From NCBI RefSeq assembly GCF_019711355.1, contig NZ_CP081297.1:1240001-1304000 (forward strand): a stretch of DNA of 64,000 bases, in the 5' to 3' direction. How positions within the stretch are numbered: the first letter of the stretch is position 1; each line of letters starts with the position of its first letter. The position numbers and the translations under genes are program-made. The DNA comes from Qipengyuania psychrotolerans (GTDB lineage Bacteria > Pseudomonadota > Alphaproteobacteria > Sphingomonadales > Sphingomonadaceae). The notes under the pieces were generated by a model that was not told the origin of the DNA, did no database searches, and worked only from the letters and a program-made list of their open reading frames with translations. This document shows, in pieces, positions 8,557 to 19,092 of the stretch.

Positions 8557-9522
8557 ATGACCCCCGCAATGAACGATCTCTCCTCCACGCCCGCTCCGGA
8601 TGAAGAGCGCCCTCGCAAGCAGCGCAAGCCCGACTGGATCCGAGTCAAGGCGCCTGTCAGCAAAGGCTATCACGAAACGCGCAAACTGATGCGCGATCTG
8701 AAGCTCAATACGGTTTGCGAAGAAGCAGCCTGCCCCAACATTGGTGAATGCTGGGACAAGAAGCACGCCACGGTGATGATCCTGGGCGATGTTTGCACGC
8801 GCGCCTGTGCCTTCTGTAACGTCAAGACCGGCATGCCCCGATTGGTCGACGTGATGGAGCCCGAGAACGTAGCCATCGCTGCCGGCCAGATGGGCCTGAA
8901 CCATATCGTGATTACCAGCGTGGACCGCGACGACCTGCCCGATGGCGGTGCCGATCAATTCGTGAAGGTGATCAAGGCCCTACGCCGTGAAACGCCCGAT
9001 ACAACGATTGAAATTCTCACACCCGACTTCCGCGGCAAGATGCGTAAGGCTGTCGAGGCGATTTGCGAAGCCGGACCCGATGTCTACAACCACAACCTTG
9101 AGACGGTACCGCGGCTATATCCCACGATCCGCCCGGGCGCCCGGTATTACGCCTCGCTGCGTTTGCTCGAAGAGGTCAAGGCTCACGATCCGATGATCTT
9201 TACCAAGTCCGGGATCATGCTGGGCCTGGGTGAACAGCGGCTGGAAGTGCACCAGGTCATGGATGACATGCGCAGCGCGGATGTCGATTTCATCACGATG
9301 GGCCAATACCTTCAACCGACGCCGAAGCACGCGACGGTCGAGGATTTTGTCACACCCAAGGCTTTCGCCGCATACGGTTCGATCGCGAGGGCTAAGGGCT
9401 TCCTACAAGTGGCATCCAGCCCTCTTACACGTTCCAGCTATCACGCAGGTGATGACTTCGCTGTGATGAAAGCTGCGCGCGAAGCGAAGCTGGTAAAGGA
9501 GCAGGCGAGGGCGCAGGCCTGA
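8557..9522 (+). CDS. lipA: Lipoyl synthase
   Basis: Radical-SAM enzyme inserting two sulfurs into protein-bound octanoyl groups to make lipoyl cofactors, needed for the pyruvate dehydrogenase E2 encoded later in this window. Both cluster motifs are present: C54/C59/C65 ([12 protein letters not shown], auxiliary cluster) and C80/C84/C87 ([11 protein letters not shown] cluster), plus the C-terminal RSSYHA serine motif. The 321-residue length is normal. ATG at 8557 or the nearby ATG at 8569 could start it. The stop overlaps the next gene by one base. Confidence 0.97.
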   Translation: MTPAMNDLSSTPAPDEERPRKQRKPDWIRVKAPVSKGYHETRKLMRDLKLNTVCEEAACPNIGECWDKKHATVMILGDVCTRACAFCNVKTGMPRLVDVMEPENVAIAAGQMGLNHIVITSVDRDDLPDGGADQFVKVIKALRRETPDTTIEILTPDFRGKMRKAVEAICEAGPDVYNHNLETVPRLYPTIRPGARYYASLRLLEEVKAHDPMIFTKSGIMLGLGEQRLEVHQVMDDMRSADVDFITMGQYLQPTPKHATVEDFVTPKAFAAYGSIARAKGFLQVASSPLTRSSYHAGDDFAVMKAAREAKLVKEQARAQA

Positions 9523-9977
9523 TGCCAGGCATCCGTGAAACCCGGCGGCTGCCCTACAGCTGCGAGCAGATGTTTGATCTTGTTGCTGATGTCGCAAATT
9601 ACCCGAAGTTCTTGCCTTGGGTCGTGGCGACACGAATACGCAGTGATAGCGAAACCGAAATGGTCGCAGACATGCTGGTCGGCTTCAAGGCAATCCGGGA
9701 GAAATTCACCTCCCGCGTGATCAAGCACCGGCCTGACCATCTCGAAGTTTTCTATGTCGATGGGCCGCTCAAGGATCTCGACAACAATTGGCGGTTCAAA
9801 TGTCTGCCGGACGGCGGGTGCGAGATCGATTTTTGTGTCGATTTCGCGTTCCGGAATGCCGTTTTCGAAGCGTTGGCCGGCCAGTATTTCGACCGCGCCT
9901 TTCGCAAGATGGTCGAAGCGTTCGAGAAAAGGGCAGACGAACTATACGGCCGCGAAAACGCTGCTGCCAACCTCTAG
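9522..9977 (+). CDS. COQ10/RatA-like START-domain protein
   Basis: A 151-residue polyketide-cyclase/START-type protein. The N-terminus (TRRLPYSCEQMFDLVADVAN) and later YVDGPLKDLDNNWRF are typical of the COQ10 family, also annotated as RatA toxins. In eukaryotes and many bacteria this family binds ubiquinone and supports respiratory function; the toxin activity described for E. coli RatA is not evident from sequence. TGATG coupling places it in one operon with lipA. It ends in a 4-base convergent overlap with the CinA gene. Confidence 0.85.
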   Translation: MPGIRETRRLPYSCEQMFDLVADVANYPKFLPWVVATRIRSDSETEMVADMLVGFKAIREKFTSRVIKHRPDHLEVFYVDGPLKDLDNNWRFKCLPDGGCEIDFCVDFAFRNAVFEALAGQYFDRAFRKMVEAFEKRADELYGRENAAANL

Positions 9978-10480
9978 GGCAGCAGCAAATCAAGTGCACA
10001 TAGAGTTGCTTCACGGCGAATGTCGGCACGCGAGGTCGGCTCGAAGCGCTTCAACTCGCCGTCAGGTTCGCCTTCCTGACCTCTGATAACTCTCGCAAAT
10101 ACGACTGTGCCCACCGGTTTGTGCTGGGTCCCACCGCCGGGTCCGGCGACACCGCTGATAGCCACGGCGACATCTGCGTCACTGTTGGCTAGCGCGCCCT
10201 TGGCCATTGCCCACGCACAGGCAATCGAGACTGCTCCGAACGTCTCAATGATGTCGAGCGGGACTTGCAAGGTCTGCATTTTGGATTCGTTGGAGTAGGT
10301 TACGAACCCGCGATCGAGGACCGCAGATGATCCGGGTATCTCTGTCAGGGCAGCTGCAACCAGTCCGCCGGTGCAGCTCTCTGCCAATACCACCTTACGT
10401 CCGATAGCCGAATTCTCCTCGATGACGCGCCGCGCCAGATCGTCAATGTCTTGCGGGAGGAGATGGCTCAGTACGGTCAT
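9974..10480 (-). CDS. pncC: CinA-family nicotinamide-nucleotide amidohydrolase
   Basis: Stand-alone CinA C-terminal domain of 168 residues, which deamidates nicotinamide mononucleotide to nicotinate mononucleotide in pyridine-nucleotide salvage. Visible signatures are the catalytic LAESCTGGLVAAALTE serine region and VAISGVAGPGGGTQHKPVGT. The N-terminal molybdopterin-binding domain of full CinA is absent, as in E. coli PncC. It lies downstream of ispDF on the same strand and overlaps the convergent START-domain gene by four bases. Confidence 0.9.
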   Translation of the reverse strand: MTVLSHLLPQDIDDLARRVIEENSAIGRKVVLAESCTGGLVAAALTEIPGSSAVLDRGFVTYSNESKMQTLQVPLDIIETFGAVSIACAWAMAKGALANSDADVAVAISGVAGPGGGTQHKPVGTVVFARVIRGQEGEPDGELKRFEPTSRADIRREATLCALDLLLP

Positions 10481-10515
10481 TATGTAATCACTTCTGTTTC
10501 TGGCCCGGCGCCGGG

Positions 10516-11655
10516 CTAGGTGCTGGTTACCGTGGCTATGGCCTGCGCAGCGATACCTTCGCCGCGGCCGGTAAATCCCAGTCTCTCAGTGGTCGTCGCC
10601 TTCACCGATATCGCTGCGATGTCAACGCCCAGCAGAGCAGCGATCTGTTCGCGCATCGCTTGACGGTGAGGCCCGATCTTCGGCGCTTCGCAGATGACGG
10701 TAAGGTCGATATTCGCGACCCGATAGCCGGCTTCTCCAATCAATTGATTGGCATAGGCGAGGAACTTGTCGCTGCTGGCACCTTTCCATTGCGGGTCAGA
10801 AGGCGGAAAATGGTCGCCAATGTCGCCCATTGCGATCGCACCCAGCATGGCGTCTACGATCGCGTGAAGGGCAACGTCGGCATCGCTATGTCCTGACAAA
10901 CCTTTGTCATGCTCGATCTTGATGCCGCCGAGCCATAGTTCTTCGCCATCTACGAGTCGGTGGACATCGAAACCGCTGCCGGATCGAAATGCTGGTAGGT
11001 CAGCCATAAAATCCTCTGCAAAAGTTAGCTTCTTGAGGCGTTCATCCCCCTCGACCAGAGCGATCTTTCCGCCTGCCGCTTGAAGGACCTGCGCGTCGTC
11101 ACCGGCATTGCGCTCACCCTGCCAGGCCCGATGCGCTTGAAGGATATCAGGGAAACGAAATGCCTGCGGTGTCTGTACCTTGCGCAAGACTTCGCGGTCA
11201 GCCTTTTGCTCCATCAAGCCATCCCGCTCGACCAGAAGGCTATCCACGACCGGCAAGACCGGGATTGCACCGGGATGGGCACCAAGAGCCTCGATAAGCC
11301 GAGCGATCACCGGCCGCGGAAGAAATGGCCGTGCGGCATCGTGGATGAGCACATTTTCCGCCTGCGCGACAGATTCCAGCGCATTCAGCACCGATTCTTG
11401 CCGAGTAGCACCGCCGACAACCAACCGCACATCCAGTCCATCAAGGGCCTGCATGGCGGTGTCTTCACCATGCTCGGGAATTGCCACGATAACTGGCGAT
11501 GCGCCTGCATCCAAAAGAGCCTCGACGGAATGCCGGACGACCGCCTTCCCCTTAAGTTGCGTGAATTGCTTGGGAAGTGGCTGGCCGGCACGCAGGCCCT
11601 TACCTGCGGCGACAACGATAGCGGCGAACGGAGGGAGGGCGTCGGCAGGTTCCAT
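10516..11655 (-). CDS. ispDF: Bifunctional IspDF (MEP cytidylyltransferase / MECDP synthase)
   Basis: Fusion of two MEP-pathway isoprenoid enzymes, common in alphaproteobacteria. The N-terminal IspD part has the CTP-binding [14 protein letters not shown] and [10 protein letters not shown] motifs; the C-terminal IspF part starts around [18 protein letters not shown] and contains the metal-binding DVH and [18 protein letters not shown]. IspE, the enzyme between them, is not in the window. ATG at 11655 (MEPADALPP) is chosen because residues further upstream lack family resemblance, although the frame is open to 11712. Divergent from dusB. Confidence 0.93.
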   Translation of the reverse strand: MEPADALPPFAAIVVAAGKGLRAGQPLPKQFTQLKGKAVVRHSVEALLDAGASPVIVAIPEHGEDTAMQALDGLDVRLVVGGATRQESVLNALESVAQAENVLIHDAARPFLPRPVIARLIEALGAHPGAIPVLPVVDSLLVERDGLMEQKADREVLRKVQTPQAFRFPDILQAHRAWQGERNAGDDAQVLQAAGGKIALVEGDERLKKLTFAEDFMADLPAFRSGSGFDVHRLVDGEELWLGGIKIEHDKGLSGHSDADVALHAIVDAMLGAIAMGDIGDHFPPSDPQWKGASSDKFLAYANQLIGEAGYRVANIDLTVICEAPKIGPHRQAMREQIAALLGVDIAAISVKATTTERLGFTGRGEGIAAQAIATVTST

Positions 11656-11734
11656 TGCACAGCGCGCTAGCGCCTTGCTGTTTTCGCTGCAACGCACTAT
11701 GTGGCTGCCCAATAATTAGGCAGCACTCTTCAGC

Positions 11735-12754
11735 ATGAACGATCATCTTCCACCCCCGGTAGCACCGAAGCCAATCTCGGTCGGCGATGTCGTGATTGAC
11801 ACGCCCGTTGTCCTGGCTCCCATGACGGGGGTGACAGACTTGCCATTTCGAAAGATGGTCCGGCGCTATGGATCCGGTCTGAATGTGACCGAAATGATCG
11901 CCAGTGAGGCCGCGATCCGCGAGACGCGTCAATCTGTGCAGAAGGCGCAGTGGGATCCGATCGAAGAGCCCGTTTCCATGCAGTTGGTCGGCTGTGATCC
12001 GACCAGCATGGCCGAAGCTGCCAAGCTCCAGGAAGGAAATGGCGCCGAGATCATCGACATCAATTTCGGATGTCCCGTGCGTAAGGTTGTAGGCCAGCTT
12101 GCCGGTTCGGCCCTGATGCGGGAAGTCGCGTTGGCGACCAAACTAATGGAAGCGACGGTCAAGGCGGTGAATGTTCCCGTCACCGTGAAGATGCGCATGG
12201 GCTGGGATCACCTGGACCTGAATGCTCCTGAACTTGCCCACATCGCAGAAGATCTGGGCGTGAAGATGGTCACTGTTCACGGGCGCACCCGTAACCAGAT
12301 GTACAAGGGATCGGCAGACTGGGCTTTCGTGAAGAAGGTCAAGGATGCCGTGTCTATCCCGGTTATCGTCAACGGCGATATCTGCACGGTCGACGATGCC
12401 GCCAATGCGCTTGAGCAATCAGGCGCAGACGGATTGATGATTGGCCGCGGCGCCTACGGCAAACCTTGGCTGCTGGGTCAGGTAATGCACTGGTGGCGCA
12501 CTGGCGATGTCCTCGCGAGCCCGACCTTCGACGAACAATATGACGTCGTGGTTGAGCACTACCGTGAAATGCTCGAACTTTATGGCGAAGATGTTGGCGT
12601 CAAAATCGCGCGCAAGCACCTTGGGTGGTACACCAAGGGCATGCACGGCTCGGCCGAGTTCCGCAACCGCGTCAACTTTATCGACCAAGCTCCTGTTGTC
12701 CTTGAGGAACTGGAACAGTTCTACGATCCGTTTCTGAAGCGGCGCGCAGCATGA
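11735..12754 (+). CDS. dusB: tRNA-dihydrouridine synthase, DusB family
   Basis: FMN enzyme reducing specific uridines in tRNA. Visible motifs are [14 protein letters not shown] (FMN binding), the catalytic C113 in [10 protein letters not shown] and the phosphate-binding VNGDI and [12 protein letters not shown]. The 339-residue length is normal. It is the first gene of the classical alphaproteobacterial dusB(nifR3)-ntrB-ntrC-ntrY-ntrX block and overlaps ntrB by four bases (ATGA), so it is co-transcribed with nitrogen regulation. Confidence 0.95.
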   Translation: MNDHLPPPVAPKPISVGDVVIDTPVVLAPMTGVTDLPFRKMVRRYGSGLNVTEMIASEAAIRETRQSVQKAQWDPIEEPVSMQLVGCDPTSMAEAAKLQEGNGAEIIDINFGCPVRKVVGQLAGSALMREVALATKLMEATVKAVNVPVTVKMRMGWDHLDLNAPELAHIAEDLGVKMVTVHGRTRNQMYKGSADWAFVKKVKDAVSIPVIVNGDICTVDDAANALEQSGADGLMIGRGAYGKPWLLGQVMHWWRTGDVLASPTFDEQYDVVVEHYREMLELYGEDVGVKIARKHLGWYTKGMHGSAEFRNRVNFIDQAPVVLEELEQFYDPFLKRRAA

Positions 12755-13818
12755 TCGAAGCGCCGCTGGCGTCAGACCAGATCGCGGCAATGGTATTCGC
12801 GGTGTTGCTGGTTGACCCGGATGGGCGCGTTCGAGAAGCCAATCCGGCATCGGAAGAAATGCTTGGCCGTAGCAGTCACCGGATCATCGATCGGCCCTTG
12901 CTCGATCTGTTTACAATCACTCCGGAACGCGTGGGCACTTCTTTGCTGGAGACGGACAGCCAGCTGATCGCCAGAGGGTTGCCTCTAAAATCAGCCGGAT
13001 CCGTTCGAATGGTCAACATCAGCTGCTCACCGGTCGATGCGCATCCCGGTTGGCGGCTCATCACCATTTCCGATGCGGGTAAGAGCGGTAATGCGGGCGA
13101 CGAGGAAGAGCGTACCGAGCTTCGCGCGCCAGCTATCCTTGCCCACGAAATAAAGAACCCCTTGTCAGCCATTCGCGGCGCCAGCCAGCTCCTGGCTCGC
13201 CGGGCTGCCGAAAAGGATCGCCCGCTTGCATCCATGATCGAAGGGGAGGTGGATCGCATCGCCAAGCTCATCGACCGGATGCAACAATTGGGTAGCAGCC
13301 GTCCGGTGGAGACCGCACCATGTAATCTTCATGAAGCCATTCGCGGAGCAATGGCGACCGTCAGGGCCGCTCGCCAGGACGGCTGCGAGCTCGTGGAAGA
13401 GTTCGATCCTTCCCTGCCGGCGGTTCAGGCTGACAGGGATGCCTTGGAGCAGGTTTTGATCAACCTCATGGCCAATGCCTGCGATGCCAGTCTCGAAATC
13501 GAGAACGCGCAGGTGGTTGTACGCACGCGCTACATTAGCGGGCCCATGTATTCAGCAATCCGCTTGGGCAAAACGGTGCGTTTACCCATTGAAATCACGG
13601 TGACAGACCACGGTTCTGGTATCCCGGCTGAACTGCGCGACCATGTCTTCGAGCCGTTCGTATCGGGCAAGCCGCACGGCCAAGGCCTCGGGCTCGCGCT
13701 GGTTCGCAAATTGCTCAGGGATATGGGTGGCCGAATTTCGCACGAGCGCGATGAGCTCGCCGGACTGACCCACTTCCGCATCAATCTACCGCTTGCTTCC
13801 GAGAAGTCAGAACAATGA
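12751..13818 (+). CDS. ntrB: Nitrogen-regulation sensor kinase NtrB
   Basis: Cytoplasmic histidine kinase of 355 residues. An N-terminal PAS-like domain (about 10-110) is followed by the H-box with phosphorylated H132 ([12 protein letters not shown]) and a HATPase domain with N-box [13 protein letters not shown]1 box DHGSGIP and G2 box GLGLAL. The family phosphorylates NtrC under nitrogen limitation and is controlled by PII (GlnB). No membrane segment, as expected. Four-base overlaps with dusB and ntrC indicate coupled translation. Confidence 0.95.
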   Translation: MIEAPLASDQIAAMVFAVLLVDPDGRVREANPASEEMLGRSSHRIIDRPLLDLFTITPERVGTSLLETDSQLIARGLPLKSAGSVRMVNISCSPVDAHPGWRLITISDAGKSGNAGDEEERTELRAPAILAHEIKNPLSAIRGASQLLARRAAEKDRPLASMIEGEVDRIAKLIDRMQQLGSSRPVETAPCNLHEAIRGAMATVRAARQDGCELVEEFDPSLPAVQADRDALEQVLINLMANACDASLEIENAQVVVRTRYISGPMYSAIRLGKTVRLPIEITVTDHGSGIPAELRDHVFEPFVSGKPHGQGLGLALVRKLLRDMGGRISHERDELAGLTHFRINLPLASEKSEQ

Positions 13819-15239
13819 CCAACCGCGTCCTGTTAGTCGAAGACGATGCTGCCATCGCAACTGTAATCCGCGAAGCGTTGGGCGACGAAGGGTATGACGT
13901 CACGATATGCAGCACGATCAAGCGCCGCGACGCCTTGCTTGCTGAACACAAATTCGACGTCATGCTAACCGACGTCATGCTGGAAGATGGCGATGGCCTT
14001 TCCTCTATGGCCGAAGTCCGTGACGCATCCCCGGACATGCCTGTCATCGTGCTATCCGCGCAGAACACCCTCGACACGGCTGTGCGCGCGAGTGACAGCC
14101 GGGCATTCGAGTATTTTCCCAAGCCGTTTGATCTGGATGAGCTTTCGCAAGCAGTTCGCGATGCTGTGCGGCGCAATGCCAAGAATACGGATTCGGGGCA
14201 CATCGATGGTGCGGAGGATGGCGCACTTCCTTTGATCGGTCGCAGCAAGGCGATGCAGGACGTTTACCGGATGATCACGCGTGTGCTGCGCAATGATCTC
14301 TCGGTATTGGTCACTGGAGAAAGCGGGACCGGGAAAGAGCTGGTTGCGGAGGCCATTCACCAATTGGGATCACGGCGCACGGGGCCGTTCGTTGCCGTCA
14401 ATATGGCAGCGATCCCGCATGATCTTTTGGAAAGCGAATTGTTCGGCCACGAACGCGGCGCCTTTACGGGGGCGGTATCGCAGCAGATCGGCAAGTTCGA
14501 GCAGGCAAATGGCGGCACCCTGTTCCTTGACGAAATCGGAGACATGCCGGCCGAAGCCCAGACACGGTTGCTTAGGGCGCTGCAATCGGGTCGCATCCGG
14601 CGGGTAGGGGGCAAGCAGGAGATCGGCGTCGATGTTCGCATCGTAGCCGCGACCAATCGTGACCTCATTCCCATGATAACGGACGGGCTTTTCCGTGAGG
14701 ATTTGTATTATCGCTTGAACGTCGTTCCAATCCATCTGCCGCCCCTTCGGGAACGCAGGGAAGACGTTGGGTCGCTTGTGAAGCATTTCCTCGGTGAAGC
14801 AGTTGCCGAAGGACTGCCTTCCCGCCGTATATCTACTCAAGCGCTAACACTGCTCGAAACAAACGAGTGGCGCGGAAACGTTCGCGAACTTCGCAATGTT
14901 GTTTTCAGGCTGGCATTGATGGCTCGCGATGAGACGATCGATGCTGATGCGGTGGCCGAGATATTGCCCAAGGGCTTGGAAGCTTCGAGTGAGAGTACCA
15001 AGAGCAAGATTGAATTAGCACTTGCTGCTTGGATCGACGCGTCGCATCCCGCACCCGGCACACTTTATCACTCGGCTTTGGCTGCGTTCGAAAAGCCTCT
15101 GTTTCAACACGCATTGAGCGTTACCGAGGGAAACCAGGTTCGCGCGGCAACGCTACTTGGGATAAACCGCAATACCCTCAGAAAACGACTAAACGAGCTC
15201 GAGATCGACCCCGATAAATTTATACGGCGTCATAGATGA
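13815..15239 (+). CDS. ntrC: Nitrogen-regulation sigma54 activator NtrC
   Basis: Response regulator of 474 residues: receiver domain with phospho-acceptor D53 (VMLTDVMLEDGDG), AAA+ domain with Walker A GESGTGKE (about 168), the sigma54-contacting GAFTGA loop (about 215) and Walker B GTLFLDEIGD, and a Fis-type DNA-binding helix at the C-terminus (ATLLGINRNTLRKRL). It therefore has every element needed to activate sigma54 promoters, in contrast to NtrX downstream. ATGA overlap with ntrB. Confidence 0.96.
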   Translation: MTNRVLLVEDDAAIATVIREALGDEGYDVTICSTIKRRDALLAEHKFDVMLTDVMLEDGDGLSSMAEVRDASPDMPVIVLSAQNTLDTAVRASDSRAFEYFPKPFDLDELSQAVRDAVRRNAKNTDSGHIDGAEDGALPLIGRSKAMQDVYRMITRVLRNDLSVLVTGESGTGKELVAEAIHQLGSRRTGPFVAVNMAAIPHDLLESELFGHERGAFTGAVSQQIGKFEQANGGTLFLDEIGDMPAEAQTRLLRALQSGRIRRVGGKQEIGVDVRIVAATNRDLIPMITDGLFREDLYYRLNVVPIHLPPLRERREDVGSLVKHFLGEAVAEGLPSRRISTQALTLLETNEWRGNVRELRNVVFRLALMARDETIDADAVAEILPKGLEASSESTKSKIELALAAWIDASHPAPGTLYHSALAAFEKPLFQHALSVTEGNQVRAATLLGINRNTLRKRLNELEIDPDKFIRRHR

Positions 15240-15297
15240 GCATTTCGTCGTATTTGACCTTGCAAATTTGCAACAGAGGTGTCGTAAAGTAGCCACG

Positions 15298-17538
15298 ATG
15301 GCGTCACTTGCCGGTCCTCTTCAGAAACGTACCCCGCGCTGGTGGCGCCGCTTCATTGTTGCGTCCAGGCGCTCCAACCTTTTCACCCTGGTGGAAATCG
15401 TCGCCCTGGCCACCTTCTTAGTGATGGTCGGTACGACATGGGCCGCTTTCACGACGGCGCCGCCGACGGGCGAATTGCTGCCCAGCAGGCAGGTCGCCGT
15501 TCTACTGATCGGAACACTTGTTCCGGCAATGGCATTGCTGGTTCTGGCGGGCAGGCGCTTGGCGCTCCGCCGTGCCGCTGGCAGCACCGCCCGGTTGCAC
15601 GTCCGGCTGGTGTTTTTCTTCTCGATGATCGCTGCGGTTCCGACGCTTCTGGTTTCGGCTTTCGCAGCCGTGCTTTTCCAGTCCGGGGTAGATTTCTGGT
15701 TTTCGGACAATTCGCGAGGGCTGATGGAGAATGCCAACGTCCTCGCCGAGCGGTATTACGAGGACAATCAGCTCGATCTTGGCCAGGAAACGATTTCCAT
15801 GGCGATGGATATGCGCTCCATTTTGTCGCAGGTTTCCATCACCAATCCAGACTTTCAACTCGTCTACAAGTACCAGGCCGATGGGCGCGAGGTAATCGAG
15901 AGTGCGATCTTGCAGGCGATGCCTGATGGTACGGCTCGCGTGGCTGTTGTTTATGGCATTGGCGAAGGCAGCGATCCCGTCGATTTTACGGAAGAGAGCC
16001 TTCGTTCGTTGAGGGGCGGAGAGCCTGTTGTAATCAGAGGCAGCCCGGAACGGATCGAAGCTATCGCGCCAATCGATCGGACCGCGGGAATTTACCTTTA
16101 TACCGCCAGAAACGCCGAGGCTGCCAGCTTCAGAAGTTGGGAGAGCGCCCGTTCGATCTCGACCGCTTACGAAGAGCTCACCAAACGTGCACGCGCACTG
16201 CAATTGCGCTTCAACCTGGCCTTGTTTTTCGTCAGCCTGGCCCTTGTCGGTCTGGCCGTCTGGTTTGCACTGCGCTTTGCCGATCGGCAAGTTGAACCCC
16301 TTACCGACCTGGTCGCCGCCGCGCGCAAGGTTGGAGCAGGCAATTTCTCCCTGCGTGTTGAGGGCCGAACCGGGGCAGACGAAATCGGCCTGCTGAACCG
16401 CGCATTCAACCGTATGACCGCCCAGATCGAGCAGCAGACTGATGCTCTCGTCGGTGCCAACGAGGAGCTGGAAGAGCGCCGCAGCTTCATCGAGGCCGTG
16501 CTGGAATCCGTGAGTGCAGGCGTCATTACAATCGACGGCAAACGGCGCGTCCTCTTGATGAATGCCCCGGCTCAGAACATGCTCCTCGAAGGAGGGGAGG
16601 GCAGTGAGCACCCTGAGACGCTGGACGCGATGGTGCCGCAAATCGCCGTGCTGGTTGAGGCCGGACTTGACCGGGGCGTGGTCAGCCATTCGCGGCACGG
16701 CGAACTGATGACCCTTGCCGTGAAGCTCGTTTCGGAGGGTGACGGTCACGTGATCACTTTCGAAGACATTACGCGCCAGCTCCTCGATCAGAGGCAGGCA
16801 GCATGGTCGGATGTCGCTCGGCGTATTGCACATGAAATCAAGAACCCGCTCACTCCAATCCAGCTGGCGACCGAGCGGCTCAAGCGCCGATACCGCAAAC
16901 AGATCTTGCAAGACGGCGATTTGTTCGACGAGCTCACCAATACGATCGTGCGCCAAGTTGGCGAGTTGCGGACAATGGTGGATGAATTTTCCAGTTTTGC
17001 GCGCTTGCCAAAACCGGTCTTCCGCCCCGAAGACGCAGTCGACCTCGTTCGCCAGTCATTGTTCCTGCAGGAAGTCGCTAATCCGCAGATCAATTATGTC
17101 CTGGAAACCAATGCCGACAGCCCGCTCCGGATCGAAGCTGACAGGCATCAGCTTGGGCAGGCGGTTACCAACATTCTGAAGAATGCAGCTGAAGCCATCG
17201 AGGCAAAGGCAGCAAATGCGGAGCCGGATTATCGCGGGAAGATCACGGTCGAAATTTCTGCAACCGACGATTCCCTGCAGGTGGCCGTTTCAGACAACGG
17301 GATCGGCCTGCCGCAAGACCGCGAGAGAATTCTCGAGCCATATGTGACGACACGAGAGAAGGGGACCGGTCTGGGTCTCGCTATCGTGAACAAAATCGTC
17401 GAGGAACATGGCGGAGAGATGAACTTTTCATCACTGGAAACCGGCGGAACTCGTGTGATTTTGCGTTTCGCGAGAGATCCCCATCGCTCTGCGAAGCCCG
17501 GTGACGACCGTCCACGCCAAGAAAAGACAGGAAACTGA
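15298..17538 (+). CDS. ntrY: Nitrogen-regulation membrane sensor kinase NtrY
   Basis: Membrane histidine kinase. Two N-terminal transmembrane segments (around FTLVEIVALATFLVMVGTTW and VAVLLIGTLVPAMALLVLAG) and a further pair flank a periplasmic domain; then come HAMP, a PAS-like domain, the H-box [19 protein letters not shown] and a HATPase with NILKNAAEAIE, DNGIGLP and GTGLGLAIV. NtrY pairs with NtrX in nitrogen and respiratory or redox control in alphaproteobacteria. ATG at 15298 is preferred; the frame is open to a TTG at 15268. ntrX begins four bases after the stop. Confidence 0.93.
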   Translation: MASLAGPLQKRTPRWWRRFIVASRRSNLFTLVEIVALATFLVMVGTTWAAFTTAPPTGELLPSRQVAVLLIGTLVPAMALLVLAGRRLALRRAAGSTARLHVRLVFFFSMIAAVPTLLVSAFAAVLFQSGVDFWFSDNSRGLMENANVLAERYYEDNQLDLGQETISMAMDMRSILSQVSITNPDFQLVYKYQADGREVIESAILQAMPDGTARVAVVYGIGEGSDPVDFTEESLRSLRGGEPVVIRGSPERIEAIAPIDRTAGIYLYTARNAEAASFRSWESARSISTAYEELTKRARALQLRFNLALFFVSLALVGLAVWFALRFADRQVEPLTDLVAAARKVGAGNFSLRVEGRTGADEIGLLNRAFNRMTAQIEQQTDALVGANEELEERRSFIEAVLESVSAGVITIDGKRRVLLMNAPAQNMLLEGGEGSEHPETLDAMVPQIAVLVEAGLDRGVVSHSRHGELMTLAVKLVSEGDGHVITFEDITRQLLDQRQAAWSDVARRIAHEIKNPLTPIQLATERLKRRYRKQILQDGDLFDELTNTIVRQVGELRTMVDEFSSFARLPKPVFRPEDAVDLVRQSLFLQEVANPQINYVLETNADSPLRIEADRHQLGQAVTNILKNAAEAIEAKAANAEPDYRGKITVEISATDDSLQVAVSDNGIGLPQDRERILEPYVTTREKGTGLGLAIVNKIVEEHGGEMNFSSLETGGTRVILRFARDPHRSAKPGDDRPRQEKTGN

Positions 17539-17541
17539 ACC

Positions 17542-18924
17542 ATGGCACTCGACATCCTCATCGTCGACGACGAACGCGACATTCGCGAACTTGTCGCCGG
17601 CGTCCTGAGCGACGAAGGCTATGAATGTCGCACCGCGGCCGACAGCTCCTCGGCGCTGGAATCGGTTGATGCAAAGCGACCCAGTTTAGTCCTCCTGGAT
17701 GTCTGGCTCCACGGCAGCCAGATGGATGGCCTGGAAGTTCTCGATGCGATCAAGGCACGTGAACCCGAATTGCCGGTGATCATCTTCTCTGGTCACGGAA
17801 ACATCGACACCGCCGTTTCTGCGGTGAGCCGCGGCGCGATGGATTTCATCGAAAAGCCTTTCGAAGCCGAACGGCTTCTGCATCTCGTTGCAAGGGCAAC
17901 TGAAACCGAACGTTTGCGGCGCGAAAACTCTCGCTTGCGTGAAGGTATAGGTGAGGGGGGTGAATTCACCGGCAACTCGGCCGCTATCAACGCCGTACGA
18001 GCCACGCTTAAACGTGTCGCTGGCACTGGTAGCCGCGTCCTGATTAGTGGCCCGGCCGGCTCGGGCAAGGAAGTTGCCGCGCGCCTCCTTCACAGCTGGT
18101 CCACGAGGGCAGACAAGCCGTTTGTCATCGTCAATTCGGCGAGGATCACCCCGGAGCGTTTTGAAGAGGAACTCTTCGGCGAAGAAGCCGAGGGCAAGCT
18201 TGTAAGGCCTGGATTGCTCGAAACGGCGGATGGCGGGACCCTTTATCTGGACGAAGTCGCCGACATGCCGCTCTCCACACAGGCGCGCATCTTGCGTGTC
18301 CTGACCGAGCAGAGCTTTGTGAGGGTAGGGGGAACCCGCCAGATCGGCGTGGACGTTCGGGTCGTGTCCTCGACCGCCCGTGATCTTGAGGGCGAAATGG
18401 AAGAGAAGCGTTTCCGCGAAGACCTTTTCTATCGTCTCAATGTGGTTCCGGTAGAAGTGCCATCGCTTTCGGAACGGCGCGACGATATTCCCTCGTTGGC
18501 CCAGCATTTCTTCGCTCGCTATGCGATCGAGCAAGGCATCCGCCCGCCTGAAATAAGCGAAGAAGCCATGGCGGCCCTGCAGGCCTATGACTGGCCCGGA
18601 AACGTTCGGCAGTTGCGCAATGTCGTGGAGCGCACAATTATCCTGACCCCTCGCGACCAACTTGAAATTGTCGAGGCTGACATGCTCTCCGAAGAGGTTA
18701 CTGGCGGGAAGCTGGGCGGCACCGGCGGCATGGCCCAATTGATGGGCGCGCCATTGCGCGAAGCTAGAGAAAGCTTTGAGAGAGAATATCTGGCCATCCA
18801 GATACGCCGTTTTTCAGGCAATATCTCCAAGACGGCAAGTTTCATCGGCATGGAGCGGTCGGCACTTCATCGGAAGTTGAAACTGCTGGGCATGGCCGAC
18901 CGCAAAGATACCGGAAGGAAGTAA
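17542..18924 (+). CDS. ntrX: NtrX response regulator lacking the GAFTGA loop
   Basis: A 460-residue NtrC-like regulator: receiver with D53 (VLLDVWLHGSQMDG), AAA+ domain and a C-terminal Fis-type helix (ASFIGMERSALHRKL). The ATPase is atypical: Walker A reads GPAGSGKE and the region after ELFGE holds EEAEGKLVRPG where NtrC has GAFTGA, so contact with sigma54 is unlikely. Walker B (GGTLYLDEVAD) is present. It probably acts as a sigma70-type activator or repressor, as proposed for some alphaproteobacterial NtrX proteins. Last regulator of the block, 168 bases before hfq. Confidence 0.93.
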   Translation: MALDILIVDDERDIRELVAGVLSDEGYECRTAADSSSALESVDAKRPSLVLLDVWLHGSQMDGLEVLDAIKAREPELPVIIFSGHGNIDTAVSAVSRGAMDFIEKPFEAERLLHLVARATETERLRRENSRLREGIGEGGEFTGNSAAINAVRATLKRVAGTGSRVLISGPAGSGKEVAARLLHSWSTRADKPFVIVNSARITPERFEEELFGEEAEGKLVRPGLLETADGGTLYLDEVADMPLSTQARILRVLTEQSFVRVGGTRQIGVDVRVVSSTARDLEGEMEEKRFREDLFYRLNVVPVEVPSLSERRDDIPSLAQHFFARYAIEQGIRPPEISEEAMAALQAYDWPGNVRQLRNVVERTIILTPRDQLEIVEADMLSEEVTGGKLGGTGGMAQLMGAPLREARESFEREYLAIQIRRFSGNISKTASFIGMERSALHRKLKLLGMADRKDTGRK

Positions 18925-19080
18925 CCCCTCTCATCCGTGTTACCGCTTACGGGGGATGATGAAAGTCATTGCCGAATGAAGCGAGAATCGCCACATTGTA
19001 GTTATGCCGGGCAATGATCCGGAAGCCGGACGTGGTGGATGCGTCCAGATTGCGGACGTGACGCGTTCGCCAACAATAAG

Positions 19081-19085
19081 AGGAG
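19081..19085 (+). promoter_or_regulatory. Ribosome-binding site deciding the hfq start
   Basis: AGGAG lies seven bases before the ATG at 19093. It favours that start over the longer open frame reaching back to 19039, whose extra residues do not resemble Hfq. Confidence 0.75.
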
Positions 19086-19092
19086 CACTACG

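Noticed and set aside
15502..16956. Long minus-strand open frame opposite ntrY
   Set aside because: Antisense to a clear histidine kinase, with no family resemblance and no ribosome-binding site noted.
18925..19092. Possible terminator after ntrX (CCCC...GGGG with ATCC/GGAT)
   Set aside because: The pairing is weak and has no T-tract, so I do not list it as a feature.
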